DNA of 13,253 bases from an uncultured Alphaproteobacteria bacterium (lineage in GTDB: Bacteria; Pseudomonadota; Alphaproteobacteria; Micavibrionales; Micavibrionaceae). How positions within the stretch are numbered: position 1 is the first letter of the stretch; each line of letters begins with the position of its first letter. Below the pieces are notes generated by a model, which did no database searches, had not been told where the DNA came from, and saw only the letters and a list, made by a program, of their open reading frames with translations. The translations under genes were made by a program, and so were the position numbers. Below are positions 1 to 7,027 of the stretch, in pieces. The stretch covers positions 1 through 13,253 of the forward strand of contig CAMLMM010000056.1 of the NCBI GenBank assembly GCA_946481105.1, in the 5' to 3' direction.

Positions 1-1395
1 CTCGTCGGTGGGGACGGGAATGACGAACTGTACAGCGGGGATGGCAATGATACGCTCTATGGCGGCAGTGGTGATGACCTGCTCTATGGCAGTCTCGGCA
101 ATGATACGTATTTCTTTACCTCGGGCACGGATACGATAGAAGATACGGGCGGCACGGATATCCTCACCCTGGCTGATAATATCACGCTGGAAGAGGTAAC
201 TTTTACAATTAACAACAATAATCTGGTGATCGGCCTGACCGGTGCAACGGCGGGGACGATTGTTCTGACCAACCATATGCTGGGGGGTGCATCAGCCATC
301 GAAACCCTGCGTTTTGATGATGGCACAGACTTTAATCTGGCGAACTATACCACATGGCTGCGCGGCGCAGGCGGCACGCTGAATGGGACCGTGGCGGCTG
401 ATTTTATGCTCGGGTCGGCTCTAACTGATACGCTGGATGGGTCAAGCGGAAATGACATAATTTACGGCATGGCCGGGGTCGATACGCTGTATGGCGGGGC
501 AGACAGTGACACGCTACACGGTGGCAGCGGCAACGATACTATCTATGCCTATAGTAATAACGGGTCAGATGCCAGCAATGACATTGCCTATGGCGATGAC
601 GGGGATGACGATCTCTATGGCAGTAATGGCCATGACACCTTGTATGGGGGAGCCGGTATTGATGTCCTCAAAGGCGGCCTGGGCAATGACAGCCTGTATG
701 GCGATGCCGGGGATGATGAGGTGCGCGGTGATGACGGGGATGATCAGCTGTTCGGGGGTGATGGCGTTGACAAACTCATTGCCGGGGCCGGGGATGATAC
801 GCTGTATGGCGGGTATGATGATGACTCGGTCTATGCCGGCGATGGCATTGATACTATCTATGGCGAGTCCGGGAAAGATACATTGCGTGGTGAGAACGGC
901 AACGACTACATAAATGGCGGGGCCGGGGACGATGTCATCTATGGCGGCAACAGCACGAGCGGCTCTGCCGCCGATGGGGATGACGTTATTGTGGCAGGTT
1001 CCGGCAATGACACTATTTATGCCGGTGGGGGGAATGACATTATCAATGGCGGAAATGGTCTGGACTATTTCTATGGCGGGTATGGGAGCGATACGTTCCG
1101 GTTTACGGCAGAACTTCTGGAAGACTCGAAGATCGATGATGTGGACCGGATCAAGGATTGGGGTACGGGTGGTGCCACAGACAAGCTGACGATTGAGGGG
1201 ATACTGATCGGCTATGACCCGGTAAACTCGGCGATCAGTGATTTTGTTCACTCCACCTATAACGGCTCAACAACGATCTCGGTCGACCGTGATGGGGCAG
1301 GAACCAGCTATCAGTTCGCCGATATGGTTGTGGTTGAGAGTAAAAACCTCAACATCGCTACCATGATGACTAACGGGCAGCTTGAGGTGATTTAG
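1..1395 (+). CDS. RTX calcium-binding exoprotein, C-terminal part (5' end outside window)
   Basis: The reading frame is open from base 1 to the TAG at 1393-1395, giving 464 residues with no start in view. It begins in RTX nonapeptides (GGDGNDELY, GDGNDTLYG). A non-repeat segment follows at about 120-360 (TDTIEDTGGTDILTLADN onward), resembling the haemolysin-type calcium-binding-related domain. A long second block of GGxGxDxLx repeats spans about 420-1090. The last 100 residues, with FRFTAELLEDS and the SVDRDGAGTSYQFADMVV stretch, resemble the C-terminal target domain of type I-secreted RTX proteins. Such proteins are exported unfolded through an ABC-MFP-TolC channel and fold on binding calcium outside. 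Repeats at both ends show that only the tail is present, so the activity (adhesin, S-layer, enzyme or toxin) cannot be told. No secretion genes are visible. It converges on the next gene with 9 bp between stops and no visible terminator. Confidence 0.93.
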   Translation, partial: LVGGDGNDELYSGDGNDTLYGGSGDDLLYGSLGNDTYFFTSGTDTIEDTGGTDILTLADNITLEEVTFTINNNNLVIGLTGATAGTIVLTNHMLGGASAIETLRFDDGTDFNLANYTTWLRGAGGTLNGTVAADFMLGSALTDTLDGSSGNDIIYGMAGVDTLYGGADSDTLHGGSGNDTIYAYSNNGSDASNDIAYGDDGDDDLYGSNGHDTLYGGAGIDVLKGGLGNDSLYGDAGDDEVRGDDGDDQLFGGDGVDKLIAGAGDDTLYGGYDDDSVYAGDGIDTIYGESGKDTLRGENGNDYINGGAGDDVIYGGNSTSGSAADGDDVIVAGSGNDTIYAGGGNDIINGGNGLDYFYGGYGSDTFRFTAELLEDSKIDDVDRIKDWGTGGATDKLTIEGILIGYDPVNSAISDFVHSTYNGSTTISVDRDGAGTSYQFADMVVVESKNLNIATMMTNGQLEVI

Positions 1396-1404
1396 AATTG
1401 ATAA

Positions 1405-1698
1405 TTAGTTTACGAATGTACAACGATAATCAGCGCGCCAATTCTTTTGCTTCATCAATTGGACCATTTCATTCTGACAGCCTGACATATTATCGGCATA
1501 ACCGAAAATTAAGCCTATTTTAGCCCAGGCACCTAAGACTGTGAGTTTTTCGAGATAGACTGGTTTGTTGTTTTCATGGTTAGATGAGTAATCTTCAATG
1601 AACTGCTTAAGATATCCTGTTTGATCATTAAGTTGGTTATCTGCATTAGCATGAAGGCTGAAAATTAAAAGCAATAGACATATGAGTAATATTTTCAT
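1405..1698 (-). CDS. small secreted protein with two cysteines, function unknown
   Basis: This encodes 97 residues. A short positive N-terminus and a leucine-rich core (MKILLICLLLLIFSLHANA) are followed by an A-x-A cleavage site before DNQ, so a Sec signal peptide of about 19 residues is likely. The mature part of about 78 residues contains a GYADN motif, then MSGCQNE and a terminal YRCTFVN. Its only two cysteines could form a disulfide in the periplasm or outside. The start is supported by GGGAG (1709-1713 on this strand), 10 nt before ATG. The gene lies directly downstream of a structured RNA with an intrinsic terminator, so it may be expressed only by read-through. I do not recognise a named family. 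It could be a periplasmic stress or binding protein, or cargo of the neighbouring island. Confidence 0.75.
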   Translation of the reverse strand: MKILLICLLLLIFSLHANADNQLNDQTGYLKQFIEDYSSNHENNKPVYLEKLTVLGAWAKIGLIFGYADNMSGCQNEMVQLMKQKNWRADYRCTFVN

Positions 1699-1716
1699 TT
1701 TTTAGATTCTCCCGAA

Positions 1717-1744
1717 TAAAAAATCACCAGTGGGCTCTGGTGAT
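1717..1744 (-). terminator. intrinsic terminator in front of the small secreted-protein gene
   Basis: On the minus strand an 8-bp perfect stem ATCACCAG/CTGGTGAT (arms 1737-1744 and 1723-1730) closes a 6-nt loop and is followed at once by six T residues and then ATT. This is a complete Rho-independent terminator read leftwards. No T tract follows in the plus direction. Its distal end lies only 18 nt from the ATG of the 97-residue gene. Confidence 0.85.
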
Positions 1745-1900
1745 CGGGAAGTTGATATCCGTGCAATGACGGCGCAGCGTATTTACGCTATGCGCTATTG
1801 TATTCCGCCGCCTTCCCAACCGGAGTCGAAAAAGCAGCATCGTTTAACGGCATGATGCTAAGTTGCCGCATTGCAGGGGATATCAAGCCCCGAACCGTTG
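1745..1900 (-). ncRNA. candidate structured RNA: leader (riboswitch-like) or small RNA
   Basis: Three stacked helices close the region. Bases 1745-1760 pair with 1878-1892 (CGGG, a bulge/mismatch, then TTGATATCC with GGATATCAA). Bases 1762-1768 pair with 1869-1875 (TGCAATG/CATTGCA). Bases 1770-1773 pair with 1865-1868 (CGGC/GCCG). Within this rod of about 24 bp lie smaller hairpins, AGCATC/GATGCT and AGCGT/ACGCT. The minus-strand terminator abuts the 3' side, giving a transcript of roughly 175 nt with the 5' end near 1895-1905. No convincing promoter was found. It contains no ORF of note and matches no riboswitch consensus I know (not TPP, cobalamin, FMN or glycine). The length and rod shape would also suit a 6S-like RNA, but the sequence is not recognisably 6S. 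Confidence 0.55.
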
Positions 1901-2046
1901 CCCAGAACGATCTAAAATCACTGTAGAACATTATGAATTTATAAAAAAGAGCTGATTTTACTTTGAAACTGACAAGTGCGAGATTTTTATGGGATCACTA
2001 TGGCAATATCTGGGGTTCTCTACCTTTATGGGGGTTGCGAAAAGAG
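1893..2046. other. intergenic stretch between the structured RNA and the island genes
   Basis: No gene is supported here. The left part must hold the promoter of the structured RNA. A TTCATA/TAGATC pair spaced 17 bp on the minus strand (about 1908-1936) is the only candidate and is weak. I see no copy of the tRNA-Cys 3' end, which would mark the far end of the island. Confidence 0.3.
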
Positions 2047-2090
2047 GGCGCATGAATTTTTTTGATGTAAAAATCATAGCATCATGCGCC
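2047..2090. repeat. 9-bp perfect inverted repeat at the end of the island operon
   Basis: GGCGCATGA (2047-2055) and TCATGCGCC (2082-2090) are perfect inverted arms separated by 26 AT-rich bases. The right arm lies inside the last codons of the 126-residue gene, which stops at 2074. The loop is long and no T tract follows on the minus strand, so it is not a typical terminator. It may stabilise the 3' end of the operon transcript or be a protein-binding or replication site. Confidence 0.45.
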
Positions 2091-2454
2091 GATACCAGGT
2101 GGGCAAGTCTGGGTAATATGCGCTTAGACAGCGCATAATTTTTGCTTTATCGGTGGGACAAAGCTCATCATAAGGCAACTGTCTAATCCGCTGAATTTCG
2201 TCTCTATACGGTCTGCCGCTCCACTTATAGATGAATTCTGGCCTGCCGATTTTTGATCTCGTGAGATGCCTTGGTTTGTGCGCTCTTAAAATGTGACCGC
2301 TCTTGATCAAACGTATCAGATCGCAAGTTGGCTTTATATCCCGTCCCAGCTCCGCTTTCAGATGTGCAGTGATTGCACGCGAAGAAAACCATTTTTGGGA
2401 ATTAGCAGTCATCAACCGCATGATTGATCCTTTGACGGATTGCAATTCTTTCAT
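2074..2454 (-). CDS. small winged-helix-like protein of the island, possible regulator
   Basis: This encodes 126 residues. The N-terminal half reads as a helix-turn-helix (WFSSRAITAHLKAELG, then a recognition-helix-like CDLIRLIKSGHILRA), followed by a basic segment and GRPEFIYKW, which looks like a wing. The C-terminal third (YDELCPTDKAKIMRCLSAYY) is helical and not assigned. AAGGA lies 7 nt before the ATG, a good ribosome site. It is the last gene of the minus-strand block, 62 bp after the primase-helicase gene, and may share its transcript. A DNA-binding or transcriptional control role in the island is inference from fold-like pattern only. The short gap upstream carries three imperfect 8-9 bp units (GGGTTAATC, GGGTTTATC, GGATAATC at about 2493-2518) that could be an operator. 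Confidence 0.7.
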   Translation of the reverse strand: MKELQSVKGSIMRLMTANSQKWFSSRAITAHLKAELGRDIKPTCDLIRLIKSGHILRAHKPRHLTRSKIGRPEFIYKWSGRPYRDEIQRIRQLPYDELCPTDKAKIMRCLSAYYPDLPTWYRRMML

Positions 2455-2516
2455 TTTTTAATCCTTTGTGTATTTTCTAAGATTGAAGCAGGATTATCCG
2501 ATAAACCCGATTAACC

Positions 2517-4955
2517 CTATTTGACTTCCTCCACCCTCCACAGGACAGTATTCGTGCTGACACTGGCGCGGGTAAATCTGAGGCCGTTGACGACTTTTCC
2601 CTCATTGCGCTTGATCCAGCGTCCGAGACGCGTATTGTTGATCGTGCCGTATTTATCACCCGCAATTTCTTTCAGGATGTCATCTCCATCAAACTCCCTT
2701 TCGCCAGCGTCCAGAGCGAAAGACGCGATTTTCGTGGGTGTATTGCCGCATGAATCCCACCAAAGTTTCAGGATGCGTCCCAGAAGTTCCCGATCGGGAT
2801 CATCCATGATCGTGTTGAACAGGGATTGTACAGGGTCAGGCAATCCCAGCCAGAGGAGTGGTTGTCGGCAAAAATCTGACCATGCGCCGTAGCTGGCGAC
2901 TGTCCGACATTCGGTTTTCGGCCTGCCCGCGACGATCCATGCTCTGATGATTGTCAGGGCGTAGGATACATATTCACGCCGCTGTTGGTACAACATCCCC
3001 AGCAGATCGGGGTTTTTGAATGTCCGTGCGGCGGGAATTTCACAGACCGGATCAAGATTGATCGTGATGCAGCGGCGGGCCATATCCCGCACCGGCCCGA
3101 CATTGTTACCGCTGGAAAGAAAAAGGGCGCGGGTGCTGACCGATACCGTTTTTGACACGCCCAGAATGCGCCCCGTCATATATTCTGAAGTCAGGGCCGC
3201 GCACAGGCTTTTATGCGCGATAAGATCGCCTGTCAGATTGTCAAACTCGATTACTGAGGCCCCGCGCATAAATTCAGCCAACAGGACTTTTCGGCATTCC
3301 TCATCGTCTTGCGGAAAGGTCGTCGGCGTTCCTGTTTGATCGGACGCGAATCCTCCAACAATACGGCAAAGATAGGATTTGCCGGAACTGATTTGAGGGG
3401 CTTTGACATGAAACATGGGCGCAAGTGGCAGGCTAGGGCGAATAGTCGCCGTCAGCATTCCACATATCGCAGCAGAGCGATCATATTCATTCTTGAAGGG
3501 GAATTCTTCGACAAGGGCCTGTAATTTTCTCAGGGCATCTCGCGCTTGCGCTTCCGTAGGATGTTCCGGAACCGAGAAATTTTCCGATTTGAACGCCCCA
3601 TACATACCCGTTGCAGCGTCATAACCTGAAACGGTTGCAAGACTTCCATCGTTTCGCAGATAGGGTTGATGGGCAATGCCGTTTAGTGCGGGAAGATGCT
3701 GATAGTCTTCCGCCCCGTCCACTGCCATACAAATACGTTCGGGCGGATCGCACTTGATACGTCCTCCGGCTCGACCATCGAATTTCTCCCAAACGGCAAC
3801 GCTGGAAAGAGCCGAAACAAGAGCATTCTTTGGTAAGGTTTTGATTGTTGTTTCATGCGTGATGGGATCGTGCTTGACCGTAGAGATTGTCCCGCCCCTT
3901 TGAAAATAGCGTCCCGTAGCGGCAAGTTCTTTTTCGGCGCACTCAACAATGTGATGAATTTCGCCCTGCACCAGTCGGATCGTTGGCTTTGTGCGCGTAT
4001 CGGCAACATTCAAGCCCAGGTATTCAAGAAGAGTATGAATGTTTCTTCCTTTGCAGTGACCGTGAAAGCAGTGAAAGCCGCCGATAGGGAAATTCGGGCC
4101 AGGCTCAAAATAACCCGTGCCGCCGTCAATCTCGCCTGTGTGTTCATGACACCAAGGGCAGGTCATGTCATGCTTTCCGTCACCAAGGGCGGATTTGTAC
4201 AGATTGCGCTTTGCCAACTCTGCCAGAATGCGGTTTTCATGCGGACGTGGAATGTAAATGGGATCGCCCTCATTCAATGCCCGCACTATCTGTACTTTCT
4301 CCTGGCCCTTGACTGCCGTGCTGATACTCAATCCTAGCCCGTTGATCAACTGCCCGATTGTAAACATGCGCTCAGGATGCCATTCCTCCAATTCGCATTG
4401 AAAGACCGGATCATGCTTTCCGTTGATTCCGACCGGCAACCTCGCCAGTCTCGTGCATGGCCCGCTGAGTCCAGGATCACACAATCCGGCCTCAATGATC
4501 GCATTCATCAAATTGTCAGCGGCTTTTGAATGCGTGATGGGGGCTTTCAAGATATAGCCGTATTGATAGTTTCCAAATGATGTTTCGTTTTTCCATGACG
4601 GCTTTAAACCGATAGAATCAGTGGGAATTTTTGTGCCGATGTCATCCAAAACAATCGCACACAGTCCCCAAAACTGTTTCTTTTTCCTCTGATATTTACC
4701 GCTTCCATCAGGGTTAAAAGCCGATAAAGTCATATAATTATTGTTGTGCTCTGAAATATCCGCATAATCGTATAATGGTTCGGCATCCCAAAAACCCTTT
4801 GGTTTAAAATCAGGATTGCCCGCTGAACTTACGATCATACCACGAACGTCCTCCGGCAAGTCACGGAATATCGCCTGTAAAAATTCTTGATTTGTGATCG
4901 AATAGGGTTTGTCGGTTTTATCGGGTCTGATCGCCTCGGTTTGAAGATTTGTCAT
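2517..4955 (-). CDS. island primase-helicase (AEP-like primase, zinc motif, AAA+/SF3-like helicase)
   Basis: This encodes 812 residues and probably both primes and unwinds DNA for island replication. Order of parts: residues about 95-210 contain IVLDDIG (D104, D105) and CTRLARLPVGING, consistent with an archaeo-eukaryotic primase-like fold. Residues 266-301 hold a zinc-binding cluster (CPWC, then HCFHGHC). Residues about 490-640 form an ATPase with Walker A APQISSGKS (K526), Walker B ASVIEFDN (D572), a sensor stretch LFLSSGNN and MARRC as possible arginine finger. The last 55 residues (TRLGRWIKRNEGKVVNGLRF) look like a winged helix. The first glycine of a classical GxxxxGKS is replaced. The ATG at 4955 is chosen because it overlaps the stop of the preceding gene (ATGA) and has GGGGAG upstream; a longer frame to 4994 exists but lacks this support. 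Confidence 0.85.
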   Translation of the reverse strand: MTNLQTEAIRPDKTDKPYSITNQEFLQAIFRDLPEDVRGMIVSSAGNPDFKPKGFWDAEPLYDYADISEHNNNYMTLSAFNPDGSGKYQRKKKQFWGLCAIVLDDIGTKIPTDSIGLKPSWKNETSFGNYQYGYILKAPITHSKAADNLMNAIIEAGLCDPGLSGPCTRLARLPVGINGKHDPVFQCELEEWHPERMFTIGQLINGLGLSISTAVKGQEKVQIVRALNEGDPIYIPRPHENRILAELAKRNLYKSALGDGKHDMTCPWCHEHTGEIDGGTGYFEPGPNFPIGGFHCFHGHCKGRNIHTLLEYLGLNVADTRTKPTIRLVQGEIHHIVECAEKELAATGRYFQRGGTISTVKHDPITHETTIKTLPKNALVSALSSVAVWEKFDGRAGGRIKCDPPERICMAVDGAEDYQHLPALNGIAHQPYLRNDGSLATVSGYDAATGMYGAFKSENFSVPEHPTEAQARDALRKLQALVEEFPFKNEYDRSAAICGMLTATIRPSLPLAPMFHVKAPQISSGKSYLCRIVGGFASDQTGTPTTFPQDDEECRKVLLAEFMRGASVIEFDNLTGDLIAHKSLCAALTSEYMTGRILGVSKTVSVSTRALFLSSGNNVGPVRDMARRCITINLDPVCEIPAARTFKNPDLLGMLYQQRREYVSYALTIIRAWIVAGRPKTECRTVASYGAWSDFCRQPLLWLGLPDPVQSLFNTIMDDPDRELLGRILKLWWDSCGNTPTKIASFALDAGEREFDGDDILKEIAGDKYGTINNTRLGRWIKRNEGKVVNGLRFTRASVSTNTVLWRVEEVK

Positions 4956-5152
4956 TGAGCATTCTCCCCAATGGCAGGAAGACTGTTGAGCCATTCGGAA
5001 AGTGCTTCGGCTGTAACCAGCGTCCGCTTGCCCAGTTTGATCGCACGGAGGCGACCGGCTTTAATTTCGGCATAAAGTTTTGTCCGGCCCGTGTGAGAGG
5101 CTTTTGCTGCCGCATCTATCGAATAGGCAACAATATCGCTAGGATTTTGCAT
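4952..5152 (-). CDS. AlpA-like helix-turn-helix excisionase/regulator
   Basis: This encodes 66 residues. The core (YSIDAAAKASHTGRTKLYAEIKAGRLRAIKLGKRTLVTAEALSEWLNSL) fits the excisionase/MerR-like winged helix: HTH, KLYAEIKAGRLRAIKLGKRTLV for recognition helix and wing, then a final helix. In P4-like elements AlpA proteins activate or modulate integrase and help excision. AGGAG at 5160-5164 lies 7 nt before the ATG. Its stop overlaps the primase-helicase start by 4 bp, so the two are probably translationally coupled. The 117-bp gap upstream contains an inverted repeat that could be its operator. Excisionase and transcription factor roles cannot be told apart from sequence. Confidence 0.85.
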   Translation of the reverse strand: MQNPSDIVAYSIDAAAKASHTGRTKLYAEIKAGRLRAIKLGKRTLVTAEALSEWLNSLPAIGENAQ

Positions 5153-5233
5153 TGATAAACTCCTGTGTCATGTACGGCTGAATTGCCGCGCACATTCGAT
5201 TATTCACAGGCGTTCGGATGTGTCATTTTCATA

Positions 5234-5270
5234 AATTGCACAAAATAGTCTAAGATAATTATGTGCAAAT
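5234..5270. promoter_or_regulatory. inverted repeat upstream of the alpA-like gene, candidate operator
   Basis: TTGCACA (5236-5242) and TGTGCAA (5262-5268) are perfect inverted arms with a 19-bp AT-rich centre, flanked by AATT-like ends that extend the match with one bulge. The site lies about 85 bp upstream of the alpA-like start and touches the stop codon of the 171-residue gene. On the minus strand TTGCAC and TATTTT are 15 bp apart, a poor promoter-like pair, so the repeat could overlap a promoter for alpA and the primase-helicase. Confidence 0.45.
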
Positions 5271-5785
5271 TATTTGGTGTTTACGATAAATTCATCAGGA
5301 TCAAAAGGGGCGTTTTCAAGTTTCTTGAATTCGTCTTGCGCCAACCGTTTAAGCTGTTCCCTGTTATGTTTATTTTTCAAGATGCCCCTGATTTTGCTGG
5401 GCTTGATTTTTTTGCCGTATTTTTCTGACAGGCTATCGGCAATAAAATTGTGTACTTCGTTATCATAAAAATCGGGTAATTGCTTATATGTCGTTTCCTT
5501 GGTTTTGTCCTTATCATTAAAAATTTCAACCCGTCCAAAATCCGTATATAGCGCATATTGTCGCCTGACATCATCAACGAATTCATCTTGATTAGCCTTA
5601 CGCCCCGACCTATAGCGTTGATTTACATCCACGCCGCACATCGCCAGAATCAGCTTTTGCCAGCCGACAAGCCCAACACCGCCCTGAATGCTAAATTTTT
5701 CAATGCCGTGCCGGTTACACAATTCATTAAGCCTGTCTTGTGCCGCTTGTATTTCGTCATTGGTCATGCTTTGAAAGACAGACAT
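5270..5785 (-). CDS. unrecognised island protein between integrase and AlpA
   Basis: This encodes 171 residues from the ATG at 5785. A TTG one codon upstream is possible but less likely. The start is 6 nt after the integrase stop, so it is probably co-transcribed with int; only a weak AAGAGA-like ribosome site is present. The sequence is charged and soluble, with no signal peptide or membrane segment. The N-terminus (MTNDEIQAAQDRLNELCNRHGI) is helical. The middle contains QRYRSGRKANQDEFVDDVRRQY, and the lysine-rich stretch KKIKPSKIRGILKNKHNREQ could form a small DNA-binding helical unit. AT content is visibly higher than in the host genes. I do not recognise a family. Its place suggests excision control, immunity or host interference, but this is inference. 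Confidence 0.75.
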   Translation of the reverse strand: MSVFQSMTNDEIQAAQDRLNELCNRHGIEKFSIQGGVGLVGWQKLILAMCGVDVNQRYRSGRKANQDEFVDDVRRQYALYTDFGRVEIFNDKDKTKETTYKQLPDFYDNEVHNFIADSLSEKYGKKIKPSKIRGILKNKHNREQLKRLAQDEFKKLENAPFDPDEFIVNTK

Positions 5786-5791
5786 CAAAAA

Positions 5792-7027
5792 TTATCTCTT
5801 TCTTCCAGCCTTAAAGTTTGGTGTGATAATCTGGCCTTTCGCGGCAACGGTATCAAGATAATCACTCCATTCCTGCATCATCACGGTACGCTGTTGCAGG
5901 AATTGGGCACGGTTATAAGCTTCACCGAGGGGGCCCGCCGCCTTGTGCGCCAACTGACATTCGATGACATCGGGTTCATAGTCCAGCTTTTCACGGATAG
6001 CAGTCCGTGCCAGAGCACGAAATCCGTGTGCGGTCATACGATCTTTAAATCCCAGTTTTTGCAGGGCAATTCTAACCGTCCCGTCGCTCATAGGGTCTTT
6101 GGGACGTATCTGGCTTGGGAATACCAAATTGGTGCTGAGGTGGTTTGTTTCCTCTTTTTGTTCCTTCAAAATTTCAATCGCTTGGCGGGAGAGGGGAACA
6201 ATATGATCGCGGCGCATTTTCATACGCTCTGCCGGAATGAGCCATCGTTTAGCTTGAAAGTCAATTTCATCCCAAGTTGCTTTGCGCAGTTCCCCAGGGC
6301 GAACGAATGTCAGCAGGGATAGCTTGATGGCGCGGCGTGTACGGGCATAAAGACGGGCATCATTACGCTCTAAAGCAGCCAGTAGTTCGGGGATTTCTTT
6401 TGTTTCTATGGCCGCAAAATGTTCTGTTTTTCTGGTTTTCAATGCACCTTGCAGATCACGTGAGGGGTCGTGTTTGCATCGGCCTGTCTGGATGCCATAA
6501 CGAAATACCTGCCCGCATAATTGCCGTGTGCGTCCGGCTATATCCAATGCACCGCGCTTTTCGATTTTCCTGAGCATGTCCAGCAGGTGCAAGGCTTCCA
6601 GATCGGCGATAGAGTCAGAACCGATATAAGGAAAAACATCGGTTTCCAAACGGTGCAGGACATTTTGTGTATGGTTTTCGCTCCACCGGCTTTTTTGATT
6701 GTCGTGCCATTCGCGGGCAATGGCTTCAAAGGTGTTATTGGCATTAATTGTTGCTTTGCGCTTTTCGTGCCGTTTGTTTTTTGATGGATCAATACCGTCC
6801 TTGAGCAGCTTTCTCGCTTGCGCTCTGGCCTCCCGTGCGTCTTTCAGGGTGATTTCAGGATATATGCCTATGGCGAGCAGCTTTTGTTTGCCGTGAATCC
6901 TGTAGGCCATGCGCCAGTATTTTGAGCCGTTCGGCCTGATTTCGAGATACATGCCTTGCCCATCAGTTAGCTTATAGGCTGTTTCCTTGGGTTTTGCATT
7001 CGCACAAGCCGTATTGGTCAGCTTCAT
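5792..7027 (-). CDS. int: P4-type tyrosine integrase (DUF4102 arm-binding N-terminus)
   Basis: This encodes 411 residues, the usual length for the family. Residues 1-90 form the DUF4102 arm-binding domain (KLTDGQGMYLEIRPNGSKYW; LAIGIYPEITLKDAR). Residues about 98-185 are the SAM-like core-binding domain. The catalytic domain carries R243 in FVRPGELR, a lysine near 270 (RMKMRRDH), H334 and R337 in AHGFR, H361 in LAHK and the nucleophile Y371 in EAYNRAQF, so all expected catalytic residues are present and the enzyme looks intact. It would recombine the element with the adjacent tRNA-Cys gene. No Shine-Dalgarno is seen before the ATG; instead a repeated TTGGTA motif abuts it. An extended -10 (TGATATAAG; TATAAG at 7058-7063) lies between the repeat copies, suggesting that a protein binding them controls int. 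Confidence 0.95.
   Translation of the reverse strand: MKLTNTACANAKPKETAYKLTDGQGMYLEIRPNGSKYWRMAYRIHGKQKLLAIGIYPEITLKDAREARAQARKLLKDGIDPSKNKRHEKRKATINANNTFEAIAREWHDNQKSRWSENHTQNVLHRLETDVFPYIGSDSIADLEALHLLDMLRKIEKRGALDIAGRTRQLCGQVFRYGIQTGRCKHDPSRDLQGALKTRKTEHFAAIETKEIPELLAALERNDARLYARTRRAIKLSLLTFVRPGELRKATWDEIDFQAKRWLIPAERMKMRRDHIVPLSRQAIEILKEQKEETNHLSTNLVFPSQIRPKDPMSDGTVRIALQKLGFKDRMTAHGFRALARTAIREKLDYEPDVIECQLAHKAAGPLGEAYNRAQFLQQRTVMMQEWSDYLDTVAAKGQIITPNFKAGRKR

Noticed and set aside
949..960. GCACGAGC match to the tRNA-Cys 3' region as a possible left attachment site
   Set aside because: Only 8 bp match, and it lies inside an intact RTX reading frame; this is most likely chance.
1..1090. 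Short tandem DNA repeats that could suggest a CRISPR or satellite array
   Set aside because: The periodicity is the 27-bp codon pattern of RTX nonapeptides with varying sequence. No identical repeats with unique spacers exist anywhere in the window.
565..1251. A 228-residue open frame antisense to the RTX repeats
   Set aside because: It is a low-complexity shadow of the glycine/aspartate repeat codons, without a ribosome site or plausible protein composition.
1811..1895. T-loop-like CCGGAGTCGAA and CGAACCG suggesting a tRNA or tmRNA fragment
   Set aside because: No acceptor stem, CCA end or tag reading frame is present, and the bases are better explained by the long minus-strand rod structure.
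1717..1900. Naming the structured RNA as 6S RNA or a known riboswitch
   Set aside because: Length and rod shape fit 6S loosely, but I cannot match conserved bases. A covariance-model search is needed before naming it.
4956..4994. Longer start for the primase-helicase, adding 13 residues
   Set aside because: The ATG at 4955 overlaps the upstream stop and has a strong ribosome site; the extra residues lie wholly inside the alpA-like gene.
5558..6322. A 254-residue plus-strand open frame
   Set aside because: It is antisense to the integrase and its neighbour, which have full catalytic motifs and operon spacing.
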